This document shows positions 50,789-58,752 of a DNA stretch of 64,000 nt, in pieces. The translations under genes and the position numbers were made by a program. Positions within the stretch are counted from its first letter, which is position 1. Each line of letters begins with the position of its first letter. The stretch lies in the NCBI RefSeq assembly GCF_041020765.1, contig NZ_JBEUEJ010000014.1. One strand, given 5' to 3'. The DNA comes from Kineococcus terrestris (GTDB lineage: Bacteria; Actinomycetota; Actinomycetes; Actinomycetales; Kineococcaceae). The notes under the pieces were generated by a model that was given only the letters and a program-made list of their open reading frames with translations, was not told the origin of the DNA and ran no database searches.

Positions 50789-52843
50789 GTGAACTTCCGC
50801 AACCTCACGCAGATGGCGGTGCCGGCAGGAGTCGTCGGCATCGTGCTGCTGCTCGTCGTGCCGCTGCCGGCGGCGCTGCTGGACTTCCTCATCGCCGCCA
50901 ACATCACCTGCTCGCTGCTCGCGCTGCTCGTGGTGATGTTCGTCAAGCGGCCCCTGGACTTCTCCGTCTTCCCCGCGCTGCTGCTGGTCCTGACCCTCTT
51001 CCGCCTCGGCCTGAACGTGGCCTCCACCCGGCTGGTCCTGTCCGACGGGTACGCCGGCAAGGTCATCGAGGCCTTCGGCCACTTCGTGATCTCCGGCTCG
51101 CTGGTCATCGGCCTGGTGATCTTCATGATCCTCGTGGTCATCCAGTTCGTCGTCATCACCAAGGGCGCCGAGCGGGTCGCCGAGGTCGGCGCCCGCTTCA
51201 CCCTGGACGCGATGCCCGGCAAGCAGATGGCCATCGACGCCGACCTGAACGCCGGGCTCATCGACGAGGCCGAGGCCCGCCGCCGGCGCGCCGACGTCAC
51301 CGCCGAGGCCGACTTCTACGGCGCCATGGACGGTGGCTCGAAGTTCGTCAAGGGCGACGCCATCGCCGGCATCGTCATCGTGATCATCAACCTCGTCGGC
51401 GGCTTCGCCATCGGGATGCTGCAGCGGGGGATGGGCCCGGGCGAGTCCATCAACCAGTACGCCCTGCTCAGCATCGGCGACGGGCTGTCCTCGCAGGTGC
51501 CGGCGCTGCTGCTGAGCGTGGCCACCGGCCTCATCGTCACCCGCGCCACCTCCTCCGGGGACATGGGCAGCGAGGCCATCAAGCAGCTGGGCCAGAACAA
51601 GCTCGTCCTGCAGATCGCCGGCGGCGCCGCCCTCGTGCTGGCCGTCATCCCCGCCATGCCCAAGCTGCCGTTCTTCCTCGTCGGCGGGCTGTGCTTCCTG
51701 GCCGCCCACCGCATCGGCAAGCGCGACGCGCGCGCCGCCCGCGAGCAGGCGCTGGCCGAGGCCGCGCCCGCCCCCGTCAACCCCGACGAGGCCGCCGCCT
51801 CCCTGCTGGACGAGATGCGCGTGGACCCCCTCGAGGTGGTCCTGGCCCCCGACCTCGTCGACCTCGTCGACACCTCCGGCGGCGGCGACCTGCTGGAGCG
51901 CGTGCGCTCCCTGCGCCGCAAGATCGCCCTGGAGCTGGGCCTGGTCGTCCCGCCGGTGCGCACCCGCGACTCCCTGGACCTGCCGATGTCCACCTACGCC
52001 GTGCGCATCTCCGGGGTCGAGGTCGCCCGCGGGCAGGCCCCGCCCGGGCAGGTCCTGGCCCTGGGCGACAACCTGGACGGCCTGCCCGGCCGCGCCACCG
52101 TCGAGCCGGTCTTCGGGCTGGCCGGCAAGTGGGTGCCCGCCGAGCTGCGCCACCAGGCCCAGCTGATGGGCGCCACCGTCGTCGACCGCGCCAGCGTCCT
52201 CATCACCCACCTCGGCGAGCTCGTGCGCAGCCACGCCCCGCGCCTGCTGGGCCGCGAGGACGTGCGCTCGCTGGTGGACGCCCTCAAGCGCACCCACCCC
52301 GTCGTCGTCGACGAGCTGACCCCCAGCGTCCTGACGCTGGGGGAGGTGCAGCGGGTCCTGCAGGCCCTGCTGGACGAGAGCGTGCCCATCCGCGACCTGG
52401 CCCGGATCTTCGAGGCGCTCAGCCTCAAGGGCAAGCAGGGCTCGGACCTGGACGGGCTCGTCGAGGCCGCCCGCGCGGCCCTGGGCCCGGCCGTCGCCGC
52501 GGTGCACGAGCAGGACGGCGTCCTGCACGTCATCACCCTGGACCCGCTGCTGGAGCAGTCCCTGGCCGAGGCGCTGCGCCCCGGCGAGCACGGGGCCAGC
52601 CTCGCCCTGGACTCCGCCACCGCGGAGCACCTGGTGACCGCCTCCCAGTCGTGCCTGGAACGCGCCGAGCAGCAGGGCATCTCGGCCGTCCTCGTCTGCG
52701 CGCCCCCGCTGCGCGCACCGCTGCGGCGCCTGCTCAAGGTCGCCGTCGGCCGCCTGAACGTCCTGTCCTACGACGACGTCAGCAACCACCCCCGGATCGA
52801 GACCGTTGGATCGGTGAGCGGTGTCCATGCACTTGCTTCTTGA
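50789..52843 (+). CDS. flhA: Flagellar export gate protein FlhA (684 aa)
   Basis: The main export gate. Seven to eight TM helices in residues 1-330 include the FHIPEP-region block VFPALLLVLTLFRLGLNVAS, FVVITKGAERVAEVGARFTL and DAMPGKQMAIDADLNAG. The cytoplasmic domain contains RIFEALSLKGKQGSDLDGL. GTG 50789 is the start. Its 3' end overlaps the flhF-like gene. Confidence 0.97.
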   Translation: MNFRNLTQMAVPAGVVGIVLLLVVPLPAALLDFLIAANITCSLLALLVVMFVKRPLDFSVFPALLLVLTLFRLGLNVASTRLVLSDGYAGKVIEAFGHFVISGSLVIGLVIFMILVVIQFVVITKGAERVAEVGARFTLDAMPGKQMAIDADLNAGLIDEAEARRRRADVTAEADFYGAMDGGSKFVKGDAIAGIVIVIINLVGGFAIGMLQRGMGPGESINQYALLSIGDGLSSQVPALLLSVATGLIVTRATSSGDMGSEAIKQLGQNKLVLQIAGGAALVLAVIPAMPKLPFFLVGGLCFLAAHRIGKRDARAAREQALAEAAPAPVNPDEAAASLLDEMRVDPLEVVLAPDLVDLVDTSGGGDLLERVRSLRRKIALELGLVVPPVRTRDSLDLPMSTYAVRISGVEVARGQAPPGQVLALGDNLDGLPGRATVEPVFGLAGKWVPAELRHQAQLMGATVVDRASVLITHLGELVRSHAPRLLGREDVRSLVDALKRTHPVVVDELTPSVLTLGEVQRVLQALLDESVPIRDLARIFEALSLKGKQGSDLDGLVEAARAALGPAVAAVHEQDGVLHVITLDPLLEQSLAEALRPGEHGASLALDSATAEHLVTASQSCLERAEQQGISAVLVCAPPLRAPLRRLLKVAVGRLNVLSYDDVSNHPRIETVGSVSGVHALAS

Positions 52844-55532
52844 GGGCTCTGACCTCCAGGACCTGCTGACGCAGGTCCGCGACCTGCACGGCGAGACCGC
52901 CCGCGTGGTCCGCGCCGAACGCGTCCGCAGCGGCGGCGTGGCCGGCTTCTTCACGAAGGAGCACTACGAGGTGACGGTCCAGATGCCCGGCGACGGCGAG
53001 CAGGACGAGCAGGACGAGCAGGACGAGCAGGACGAGCACGGTGAGCACGGGGTCCTCGAGGGCGCCCGCGGCGCCGAGGGCGGGTCTTCGCCGGTCCCCG
53101 GCCCGGCGCAGTCCGCTCCCGGCCGCCACGCCGCTCCCGCCGGGCCCGCGGCCGACGTCGACGGCCTGGACGCGCTGCTGGCCGCCGCCGACGCCGCCGA
53201 GGCGACCGGGTCCACCGGCGCCGCCGCCGCCGCGGGCCCGGCCCCCGAGGCCCCCGAGGCCGCAGACCCGTCCACCGGGGCCCCCGCGGCCGCGGGGGAG
53301 GGCGCGGAGGACTTCGAGACCGCCCGCCAGGGCCTGCTGGCCATGCTGACCGCCGCCGGCGCCGTCGAGGGTGCCCGGGCCGCGGGCCTCGTGGACGAGG
53401 ACGACCTGGCGCGCGCCGCTGCGCCCTCCTCCCCGACGTCCCCCGCGACGTCCCCCGGGCGGGGGCTCAAGGGATCGGCCGCACCTGCCGAGGAAGAGGT
53501 CGTGCAGCCAGACACCCACACGGCCCAGTCCGCCGCCCCCGCGGGGGAGCAGCCGGCCGCCGAGGTGGCCGAGGAGGTCGTGGACCAGCTCCCGGCCCCC
53601 GCCGGCGCCCCTGGCGACGAGCACCCCCACCAGCCCGCGGACGAGTCCGCCGGGCAGGCCGCGGACGGCTTCGCCGCCGCGCTGGCCGCCGCCCGCGCCG
53701 AGCACGAGCGTCCCGCCCTGCAGGTCGTCCCCGAAGCCGCCGAGGAGGAGGCCGCCGAGCACGCGGCCCGTCAGCAGGAGGCCGCCGAGCGCGCCGCCCG
53801 CGCGCAGGAGGCCGCCGAGCGCGCCGCCCGCGCGCAGGAGGCGCCCCGCCCGGCCGCCGCCGACGGCACCTACGACCGCAGCGTCCGCCGCGCCGCGGTC
53901 CAGGCCCCCCAGCCGGCCCCCCAGCCGGCGCCCGCGCGCAGCCTCGGCGACGTGCTCGCCGCGGCCGACGCCGGTGACGGTGCGGGCCGCCTGGACGCGC
54001 TGCTGGCCGCCGGTGCCCGCGGCGGTTCCGGCGCGCGCGGCGCGCACGGCGTCCCGCACCGCCCGGTCTCGACCGAGGGCCGGTACTTCGCCGCCACGAT
54101 GGCCTCGGTGCAGCGTCACCTCACCGCTGACGACACTGCACGAGGTGTTACCCCTGTTGTACGGTCGGTCACTGAGCGGGAGCCTGCCCGTCCGGGGGCA
54201 CCCGTCGCCCGTCTCCGGGAGGACTTTGTGGGACCTGACCCGTACACCAGCGACGACGCCGCCGCCGAGGCGGAGGCCGTCGCGCGCCGCGACGCCGCCG
54301 ACGACCGGGGGCTGCGCCGCCCCGGTCTGCGCCGCCCCGCCCCCGTCGAGGACGCCTACGGCGACCCGTTCGGGGACCCGGCCGCCGACGCCGGGCCGGC
54401 GGACGAGCGCCTCGAGGACCGCTTCGAGGACCGTTTCGAGGACCGCTCCCCGGAGCGGTTCGAGGACCCCCACGCCGGTGCCGAGGCGCACCCGCGCGGT
54501 CCGCGCGAGGCGTACGCCGGGCCGGTGCGCTCCGGCCACCCCACCGAAGACCCCACCCGCGCCACCCCGACGGCAGGAGACCCCGACGTGCAGAACCAGG
54601 CCAGCTACTTCGAGCCCCGCGCCGAGTGGCGTCCCTCCCTCGTGGCCGACCGCGGCCGCGAGGTGGCGCGCGAGCAGGTGCCGGCCGGCCTGCGCAGCGA
54701 CCCGCGCGGTGACGCGCGCGCCGACGTGCGGCCCCCGGCGCGCGAGGACGTGCGCGGCGGCTACCGCGACGACGTGCGCGAGACCTACCGCGCCGACGTG
54801 CGCGCCGACGTGCGCGACGACTACCGCGAGGACCACCGCGAGCCGGTGCGCTCGACCCGGCGAGACGACGAGGTGCGTGACATGGAACCGACGTATCGTG
54901 AGGCTATGACTACCTACAGTGAGCGCACTGCGCCGCGGCGTCCCCAGTACCGCGACGCGGCGGACTCCTCGGACGTCCTGCGCCTGGCGCGGGACATCGA
55001 GGTGCCCGGCCCGCTGCGGGTCGGCGCCGGTGAGCTGGTCGTCGTCATCGGTGAGGCGGACGCGGTCGTCGCGGCCAGCATCCTCGTCGCCGACGAGGTC
55101 GGCTCGGAGGCGCCCGTGGTCATGGGCCGCGCCGAGGTGCACGACACCGTCACCGCTGACGAGCTGCCCGCCCGCCAGCAGCAGGCGCGCCGCTGGTCGG
55201 CGCCGCTGACCGTGGCCCTGCCGGCCCGCCCGACCGCCGCCGACGCCGAGCGCGCCGCGCGCCTGGCCGCCGAGGTCGGCGCCGCCGCCGTCGTCGTCTG
55301 CGTCGACGCCACCCGCCGCACCCACGCGGTCACCTCCCTGCTGCGGGCCCTGGAGGGCGCCGGCGTCCCGGCGCGCCGCCTGGCCGTGCACCGCGCCGCC
55401 GAGAGCCCGGACCCGCTGGACGTCCTGGCCCTCGACGTGCCCGTCGGCTTCCTGGACGGCCGCCCGGCCACCTCCGGCGCCTGGGCCGGTCTGCTGCTGG
55501 ACGCGGCGACCGACCTCGGCACCGGCCGCTGA
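52827..55532 (+). CDS. FlhF-like protein with long disordered middle and P-loop-less C-terminal domain (901 aa)
   Basis: Residues 1-55 (DLLTQVRDLHGETARVVRAE, GGVAGFFTKEHYEVTV) resemble the FlhF N-terminal B domain. Residues 60-690 are low-complexity Ala/Glu/Arg/Asp-rich. The last 200 residues look like an SRP-GTPase-type NG fold, but the P-loop position reads LVVVIGEADAVVAAS with no GxxxxGKT/S, so GTP binding is unlikely. FlhF normally sets flagellar position; this may be a pseudo-GTPase scaffold. The gene overlaps flhA by 17 nt and occupies the usual flhF slot. In-frame internal starts are suggested at GTG 54228 and ATG 54906. I leave the symbol empty because of the divergence. Confidence 0.75.
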   Translation: MHLLLEGSDLQDLLTQVRDLHGETARVVRAERVRSGGVAGFFTKEHYEVTVQMPGDGEQDEQDEQDEQDEHGEHGVLEGARGAEGGSSPVPGPAQSAPGRHAAPAGPAADVDGLDALLAAADAAEATGSTGAAAAAGPAPEAPEAADPSTGAPAAAGEGAEDFETARQGLLAMLTAAGAVEGARAAGLVDEDDLARAAAPSSPTSPATSPGRGLKGSAAPAEEEVVQPDTHTAQSAAPAGEQPAAEVAEEVVDQLPAPAGAPGDEHPHQPADESAGQAADGFAAALAAARAEHERPALQVVPEAAEEEAAEHAARQQEAAERAARAQEAAERAARAQEAPRPAAADGTYDRSVRRAAVQAPQPAPQPAPARSLGDVLAAADAGDGAGRLDALLAAGARGGSGARGAHGVPHRPVSTEGRYFAATMASVQRHLTADDTARGVTPVVRSVTEREPARPGAPVARLREDFVGPDPYTSDDAAAEAEAVARRDAADDRGLRRPGLRRPAPVEDAYGDPFGDPAADAGPADERLEDRFEDRFEDRSPERFEDPHAGAEAHPRGPREAYAGPVRSGHPTEDPTRATPTAGDPDVQNQASYFEPRAEWRPSLVADRGREVAREQVPAGLRSDPRGDARADVRPPAREDVRGGYRDDVRETYRADVRADVRDDYREDHREPVRSTRRDDEVRDMEPTYREAMTTYSERTAPRRPQYRDAADSSDVLRLARDIEVPGPLRVGAGELVVVIGEADAVVAASILVADEVGSEAPVVMGRAEVHDTVTADELPARQQQARRWSAPLTVALPARPTAADAERAARLAAEVGAAAVVVCVDATRRTHAVTSLLRALEGAGVPARRLAVHRAAESPDPLDVLALDVPVGFLDGRPATSGAWAGLLLDAATDLGTGR
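52998..53033 (+). repeat. Tandem 9-bp repeat, four units (EQD)
   Basis: GAGCAGGAC repeated four times encodes an acidic EQD tripeptide run in the FlhF-like linker. Confidence 0.8.
53466..53494 (+). promoter_or_regulatory. Flagellar promoter-like motif inside the flhF-like gene
   Basis: CTCAAG (53466-53471), 15 nt, GCCGAGGA (53487-53494). It is codon-phased. GTG 53502 lies in frame just downstream with GAGGAAGAGG before it. Confidence 0.4.
53778..53837 (+). repeat. Tandem 30-bp duplication in the flhF-like gene
   Basis: Two identical 30-base units (53778-53807 and 53808-53837) encode EAAERAARAQ twice, a helical Ala/Glu/Arg repeat. Confidence 0.85.
54118..54230 (+). promoter_or_regulatory. 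Low-GC patch with possible internal promoter and start in the flhF-like gene
   Basis: Rare codons GTT, GTA, ACT, CCT, CGA and GCA cluster here, unlike the surrounding gene. TACGGT (54160-54165) in a TGTTGTACGGT context looks like a -10. GGAGG lies 5 nt before GTG 54228, in frame, which would give a 434-residue C-terminal product. Confidence 0.4.
54894..54899 (+). promoter_or_regulatory. -10 element before an internal leaderless-type start
   Basis: TATCGT lies 6 nt before in-frame ATG 54906, in a second patch of rare codons (TAT, CGT, GCT, AGT). Use of it would give a 208-residue C-terminal domain. Confidence 0.4.
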
Positions 55533-55558
55533 CACCCGGCACGACCCGGCGGAACCCC

Positions 55559-56455
55559 GTGGCCCGCACCGCGGGGGCGGCACCCGGGCGGCGCACCGCG
55601 CCGCCCGGGTGGCCCGCCCTCAACAGCCGGGTGCACGTGCGCGTGCACCTGCCCGAGAAGCTCGGCGACCGCGAGCTGGAGCTGCCCACCCGCGTCGAGG
55701 ACGAGGTGGACGGCGCCCTGGTGGTCGCCGCCCCCACCTTCGCCGGTGACCTGCACGTGGCCGTGCCCGGTCTGCCGGTCGCCGTCAGCTGGTCCAGCGA
55801 CCGCGGCCGCTGCGTCGTGGACGCCGTGCTCGTGCGCGTGGTCCGTCACCGCGTCTCGTGCTGGGAGCTGGAGCCGGCCTCCGACGTGCGCACCGAGCAG
55901 CGGCGCCGCTACGCGCGCGTGCGCACCAGCGGCCACGTGCGGGTCCTGCCCGTCCCGCTCCCGGACGAGGCCGGCGCGCACCGCGCACCCGCCCGCCCGG
56001 CGCTGGAGGCCGCACCGCTGCAGGCGCTGCCCGCGCTGCGCCGCGTCCTGCGCGCCGCCGCCGACGGGCGGGGGGAACCGCCCGCGGCGACGCCGGACGT
56101 CCCGCCGACCGCCGGGCCCGCCGGGGCCGCCGGGCCCGCCGGGCCCGGCGAGCCCGCCGGGGCCGTGGAGCCGGAGCTGACGGCCGCCTTCGTCGACCTC
56201 AGCGAGGGCGGGGCGTGCCTGCGGCTGGCCGAGCCGGCGTGGCTGGCCCCCGGCCGCCGGGTGCGCGTGCTCTTCGACCTGGCCGGCGGTCCGGTGGACC
56301 AGCTGGCCGAGGTGGTGCGCGCCGCCCCGGCGCGCGACGTGGCCGACCGCCACGACGTCGTGCTCGCCTTCGTCGAGCCCGTGCCCGCCGCCGACCGGCT
56401 GCGCCAGCACGTCATGAGGACCCAGATCGACAACCGCCGCCGAGGAGACCGATGA
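55559..56455 (+). CDS. YcgR-like PilZ domain c-di-GMP receptor (298 aa)
   Basis: A flagellar brake-type protein. The N-terminal domain (about 20-110) resembles YcgR-N. The PilZ domain begins with EQRRRYARVRTSG (RxxxR) and continues to VDLSEGGACLRL (D/NxSxxG), the two c-di-GMP-binding motifs. They are separated by a Pro/Ala/Gly-rich insert of about 60 residues, longer than usual. Bound c-di-GMP would slow or stop the motor in known homologues. It ends with an ATGA overlap to the next gene. GTG 55559 is the start. Confidence 0.92.
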   Translation: MARTAGAAPGRRTAPPGWPALNSRVHVRVHLPEKLGDRELELPTRVEDEVDGALVVAAPTFAGDLHVAVPGLPVAVSWSSDRGRCVVDAVLVRVVRHRVSCWELEPASDVRTEQRRRYARVRTSGHVRVLPVPLPDEAGAHRAPARPALEAAPLQALPALRRVLRAAADGRGEPPAATPDVPPTAGPAGAAGPAGPGEPAGAVEPELTAAFVDLSEGGACLRLAEPAWLAPGRRVRVLFDLAGGPVDQLAEVVRAAPARDVADRHDVVLAFVEPVPAADRLRQHVMRTQIDNRRRGDR

Positions 56456-56730
56456 CCGCGATCGTGCTGGCCGCCGCGCTGCTGCTGGCCTCGCCCTCGG
56501 TGGTGGCGGCCCTGTCCGGGCGCGGCAGCGTGGACACCGCCCTGTGGCACCTGGCGCTGGCGCTGCTGGTCAGCGCCGTCGCCGGCAAGGTCGTGCGCGC
56601 CGTCGTCACCGGCTACGAGCGCGCCCAGGAGGCCGCGGCCGCCGAGCTGGCCGCGGCCGAGGCCGCCGGTGACCCCCAGCTCGACGGCACGTCCCTGCTG
56701 CCCGAGGCCCGCCGCCGCGACGACCGGTGA
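56452..56730 (+). CDS. Small two-TM membrane protein (92 aa)
   Basis: Two hydrophobic helices (IVLAAALLLASPSVVAALSG and WHLALALLVSAVAGKVVRAV) are followed by a charged Ala/Glu tail. It overlaps the PilZ gene by four bases and precedes csrA. The family is not recognised; it may be an accessory of the PilZ protein by context. Confidence 0.8.
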   Translation: MTAIVLAAALLLASPSVVAALSGRGSVDTALWHLALALLVSAVAGKVVRAVVTGYERAQEAAAAELAAAEAAGDPQLDGTSLLPEARRRDDR

Positions 56731-56794
56731 GCCCCGTCCCGCTGCGCCGTCCGAGTGGTGACGCGATCGGCATGGATCGACACGCCTCGTCACC

Positions 56795-56800
56795 TATGCT
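56795..56800 (+). promoter_or_regulatory. -10 element of a likely leaderless csrA promoter
   Basis: TATGCT, 6 nt before ATG 56807. No Shine-Dalgarno lies between. Confidence 0.5.
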
Positions 56801-56806
56801 GAGCGC

Positions 56807-57043
56807 ATGCTGGTCCTGACGCGCAAGGCGGGCGAGTCCGTCGTCATCGGTGACGAGGTCGTCGTGCGCGTGCTGGAGGTGCGCGGCGACGTGGTCCGCG
56901 TGGGCATCGACGCCCCCCGGGACGTGCAGGTGCACCGCCAGGAGGTCTACGAGGCCGTGCGCGAGGCCAACATCGCCGCCGCCTCCGCCTCCGCGGAGGC
57001 CATCAGCGCCCTGCAGGGCGTCGTGCGCCGCGCCGGCGGCTGA
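56807..57043 (+). CDS. csrA: Carbon storage regulator CsrA (78 aa)
   Basis: An RNA-binding translational regulator. MLVLTRKAGESVVIGDEVVV and VRVGIDAPRDVQVHRQEVYE are near-consensus, with the RNA-contact residues (Leu4, Arg6, and RxxxY near 44-48 region) retained. In Gram-positives CsrA represses flagellin and is antagonised by FliW; no fliW is visible here. The Ala/Ser-rich C-terminal tail is typical in length. Confidence 0.96.
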   Translation: MLVLTRKAGESVVIGDEVVVRVLEVRGDVVRVGIDAPRDVQVHRQEVYEAVREANIAAASASAEAISALQGVVRRAGG

Positions 57044-57135
57044 CCCCCGCGTCCGCACCACCGCCCGGTCCGACCACGGCCTGGCCCCGACGGGACCCCG
57101 CCGGCGTCGCGCAGCGTGACGCAGCTCACCCGCCC

Positions 57136-57156
57136 GCGGGCCCCGTCCGGGCCCGC
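57136..57156 (+). terminator. Hairpin downstream of csrA
   Basis: GCGGGCCC (57136-57143) and GGGCCCGC (57149-57156) with a 5-nt loop, about 90 nt after the csrA stop. Confidence 0.5.
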
Positions 57157-57185
57157 CCGGGGAGGACGAGCGCGCACCGCCTCCC

Positions 57186-57191
57186 TAGGAT
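57186..57191 (+). promoter_or_regulatory. Possible -10 element for the 32-codon ORF
   Basis: TAGGAT resembles an actinobacterial housekeeping -10. It would give a leader of about 140 nt before ATG 57336. A -35 is not clear. Confidence 0.3.
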
Positions 57192-57335
57192 GCGTTCGGG
57201 CGCAGCGGTCCCACCGCGGCGCCTGAACGACCGCCGCCCTCCCGGGCGAGAGGACGACGCCGTCTGCGGTTCGACGAGCAGGAGCCGGCGCGCCCACCCG
57301 GGCGGGCCGGGTCGGTCCGAGCCAGGAGGTACGAG

Positions 57336-57434
57336 ATGGACACCACGACGCAGGTCGAGGGTCACGAGGTCGTCGACGTCCGCGACGTGCGCGAGCTGAC
57401 GACCGTGGCCAACCCCCGGCGCGTGCAGCTGTGA
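57336..57434 (+). CDS. Small peptide ORF (32 aa), unknown
   Basis: ATG 57336 is preceded by a strong AGGAGG 6 nt upstream and followed 21 nt after the stop by a perfect terminator hairpin. The product begins MDTTTQVEGHEVVDV and ends ANPRRVQL, rich in Val, Asp, Glu and Thr, with no TM helix and no Cys. It lies between csrA and a convergent phosphatase gene. It could be a short regulatory protein or a peptide precursor. No modifying enzyme gene is adjacent, so no class is assigned. Confidence 0.6.
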   Translation: MDTTTQVEGHEVVDVRDVRELTTVANPRRVQL

Positions 57435-57455
57435 GCTGACGCCCTCGTCACCACC

Positions 57456-57494
57456 GCGTGAGGCCGGTCCCCCCTCGGGGGACCGGCCTCACGC
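57456..57494. terminator. Bidirectional terminator hairpin
   Basis: Perfect 18-bp arms GCGTGAGGCCGGTCCCCC (57456-57473) and GGGGGACCGGCCTCACGC (57477-57494) sit between the small ORF and the convergent App1-like gene. Confidence 0.8.
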
Positions 57495-57513
57495 ACGTTC
57501 CGGCCCGGTGGCC

Positions 57514-58746
57514 TCAGGCCAGGGTGAGGATCCCGGCGCGGTACCAGCGGTGCAGCAGCTCGAAGCCGTCGTCGCCCGTCACCCACGTGACGTCGGTGTC
57601 CTCCGGGGCGCGGGTGGGCTGCAGCGGCGCCCCGCCGGCGAGGATCTTCTCCGCCGGGGTCAGGCGCCGGATGCCCACCGCGGCCACCCGCTCGGGCGCG
57701 GCCGCGGCGAACTCGGCGTACAGGGCGGGGTCGTGCTGGCCGTCGTCGCCCACCAGCAGCCACGTCACCTGCGGCAGTTCGCGCGCCAGCCGCGCGAGCG
57801 TCTCGCGCTTGTGGGCGCTGCCGTCGCGGAACCAGCCGGTGTTCGTGGGCCCCCAGTCGGTCAGCAGCAGAGGCCCCGTCGGGTAGCCGGAGCGGCGCAG
57901 GAAGCGCGTCAGGGTCGGGGCGACGTTCCACGCGCCCGTGGACAGGTACAGCACGGGCGCGCCGGGGTGCTCGGCGACGACCTGCCGGTACAGGTCGGCC
58001 ATCCCGTTGACCGGCACCCGCGCCTTCTCCGAGAGCACGAAGCTGTTCCACGCCGCGATGAGCGGGCGGGGCAGGCGGGTGACCACCACGGTGTCGTCGA
58101 TGTCGCTGAGCAGGCCGATCGTCGGCTCCGGGCCGACCACGGTGATCGTCGCGGTGCCCGAGGCGCCGTCGGCGGCGCCGGTGGTGCCGGCCGGGTCGTC
58201 GCCGGGCGCGCCGTCCCCGGCCGCGTCGTCGTCGACGCTCAGGTGCAGCTCGTGGGCGCCGGGCGGCAGGTCGACGGGCACCACCTCGTCGAGGTAGCCG
58301 CCGCGGTCGGTGCGCAGGTGCAGCTCGTGCCCGCCCACCCGCACGCGCACCTCCTGGTCGCCGACCGGGACGGTGAGGAAGTTGCGCCAGCCGCGCACCG
58401 CGGCCCGCTCGGCGGCGGCGCGCTCGGCCTGCTCCGCCTCCCGGCCCAGCAGCACCCGGCCCAGCACCCGCACCCACCCGGGGCCCCCGTAGCAGGGGTA
58501 GGCGATCACACGGGTCTGGTAGCCGCGCCGGCGCAGCCGGGAGCCGACCACGCCCTTGACGGCCTCCTCCACGCGCGCGGCGCGGTGCAGGCCGTGCTCA
58601 CCGGGACGGGCGGCCACGTCCAGCCCGCGCAAGCGCTCCAGGTCGTGCAGCGCGTCCTCGCGCAGCCGGTCCAGGTCGCGGCGGGAGGGCGGGCGCCCGT
58701 CCGGACCGGGCCGGGCGTCCTCGGGCCGGCGTCCGCGCGTGATCAC
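57514..58746 (-). CDS. App1-like phosphatidate phosphatase (DUF2183) (410 aa)
   Basis: The catalytic HAD-like motif is GLLSDIDDTVVV, followed by YLSTGAWNVAPTLTRFL and WLLVGDDGQHDPALY, all typical of the App1/DUF2183 family. The N-terminal part has RGYQTRVIAYPCYGGPGWVR and a beta-rich domain. Probable role in lipid phosphate hydrolysis. GTG 58746 has TAGCGT 6 nt upstream, so the mRNA is likely leaderless. Confidence 0.9.
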   Translation of the reverse strand: MITRGRRPEDARPGPDGRPPSRRDLDRLREDALHDLERLRGLDVAARPGEHGLHRAARVEEAVKGVVGSRLRRRGYQTRVIAYPCYGGPGWVRVLGRVLLGREAEQAERAAAERAAVRGWRNFLTVPVGDQEVRVRVGGHELHLRTDRGGYLDEVVPVDLPPGAHELHLSVDDDAAGDGAPGDDPAGTTGAADGASGTATITVVGPEPTIGLLSDIDDTVVVTRLPRPLIAAWNSFVLSEKARVPVNGMADLYRQVVAEHPGAPVLYLSTGAWNVAPTLTRFLRRSGYPTGPLLLTDWGPTNTGWFRDGSAHKRETLARLARELPQVTWLLVGDDGQHDPALYAEFAAAAPERVAAVGIRRLTPAEKILAGGAPLQPTRAPEDTDVTWVTGDDGFELLHRWYRAGILTLA

Positions 58747-58752
58747 CCGCTC

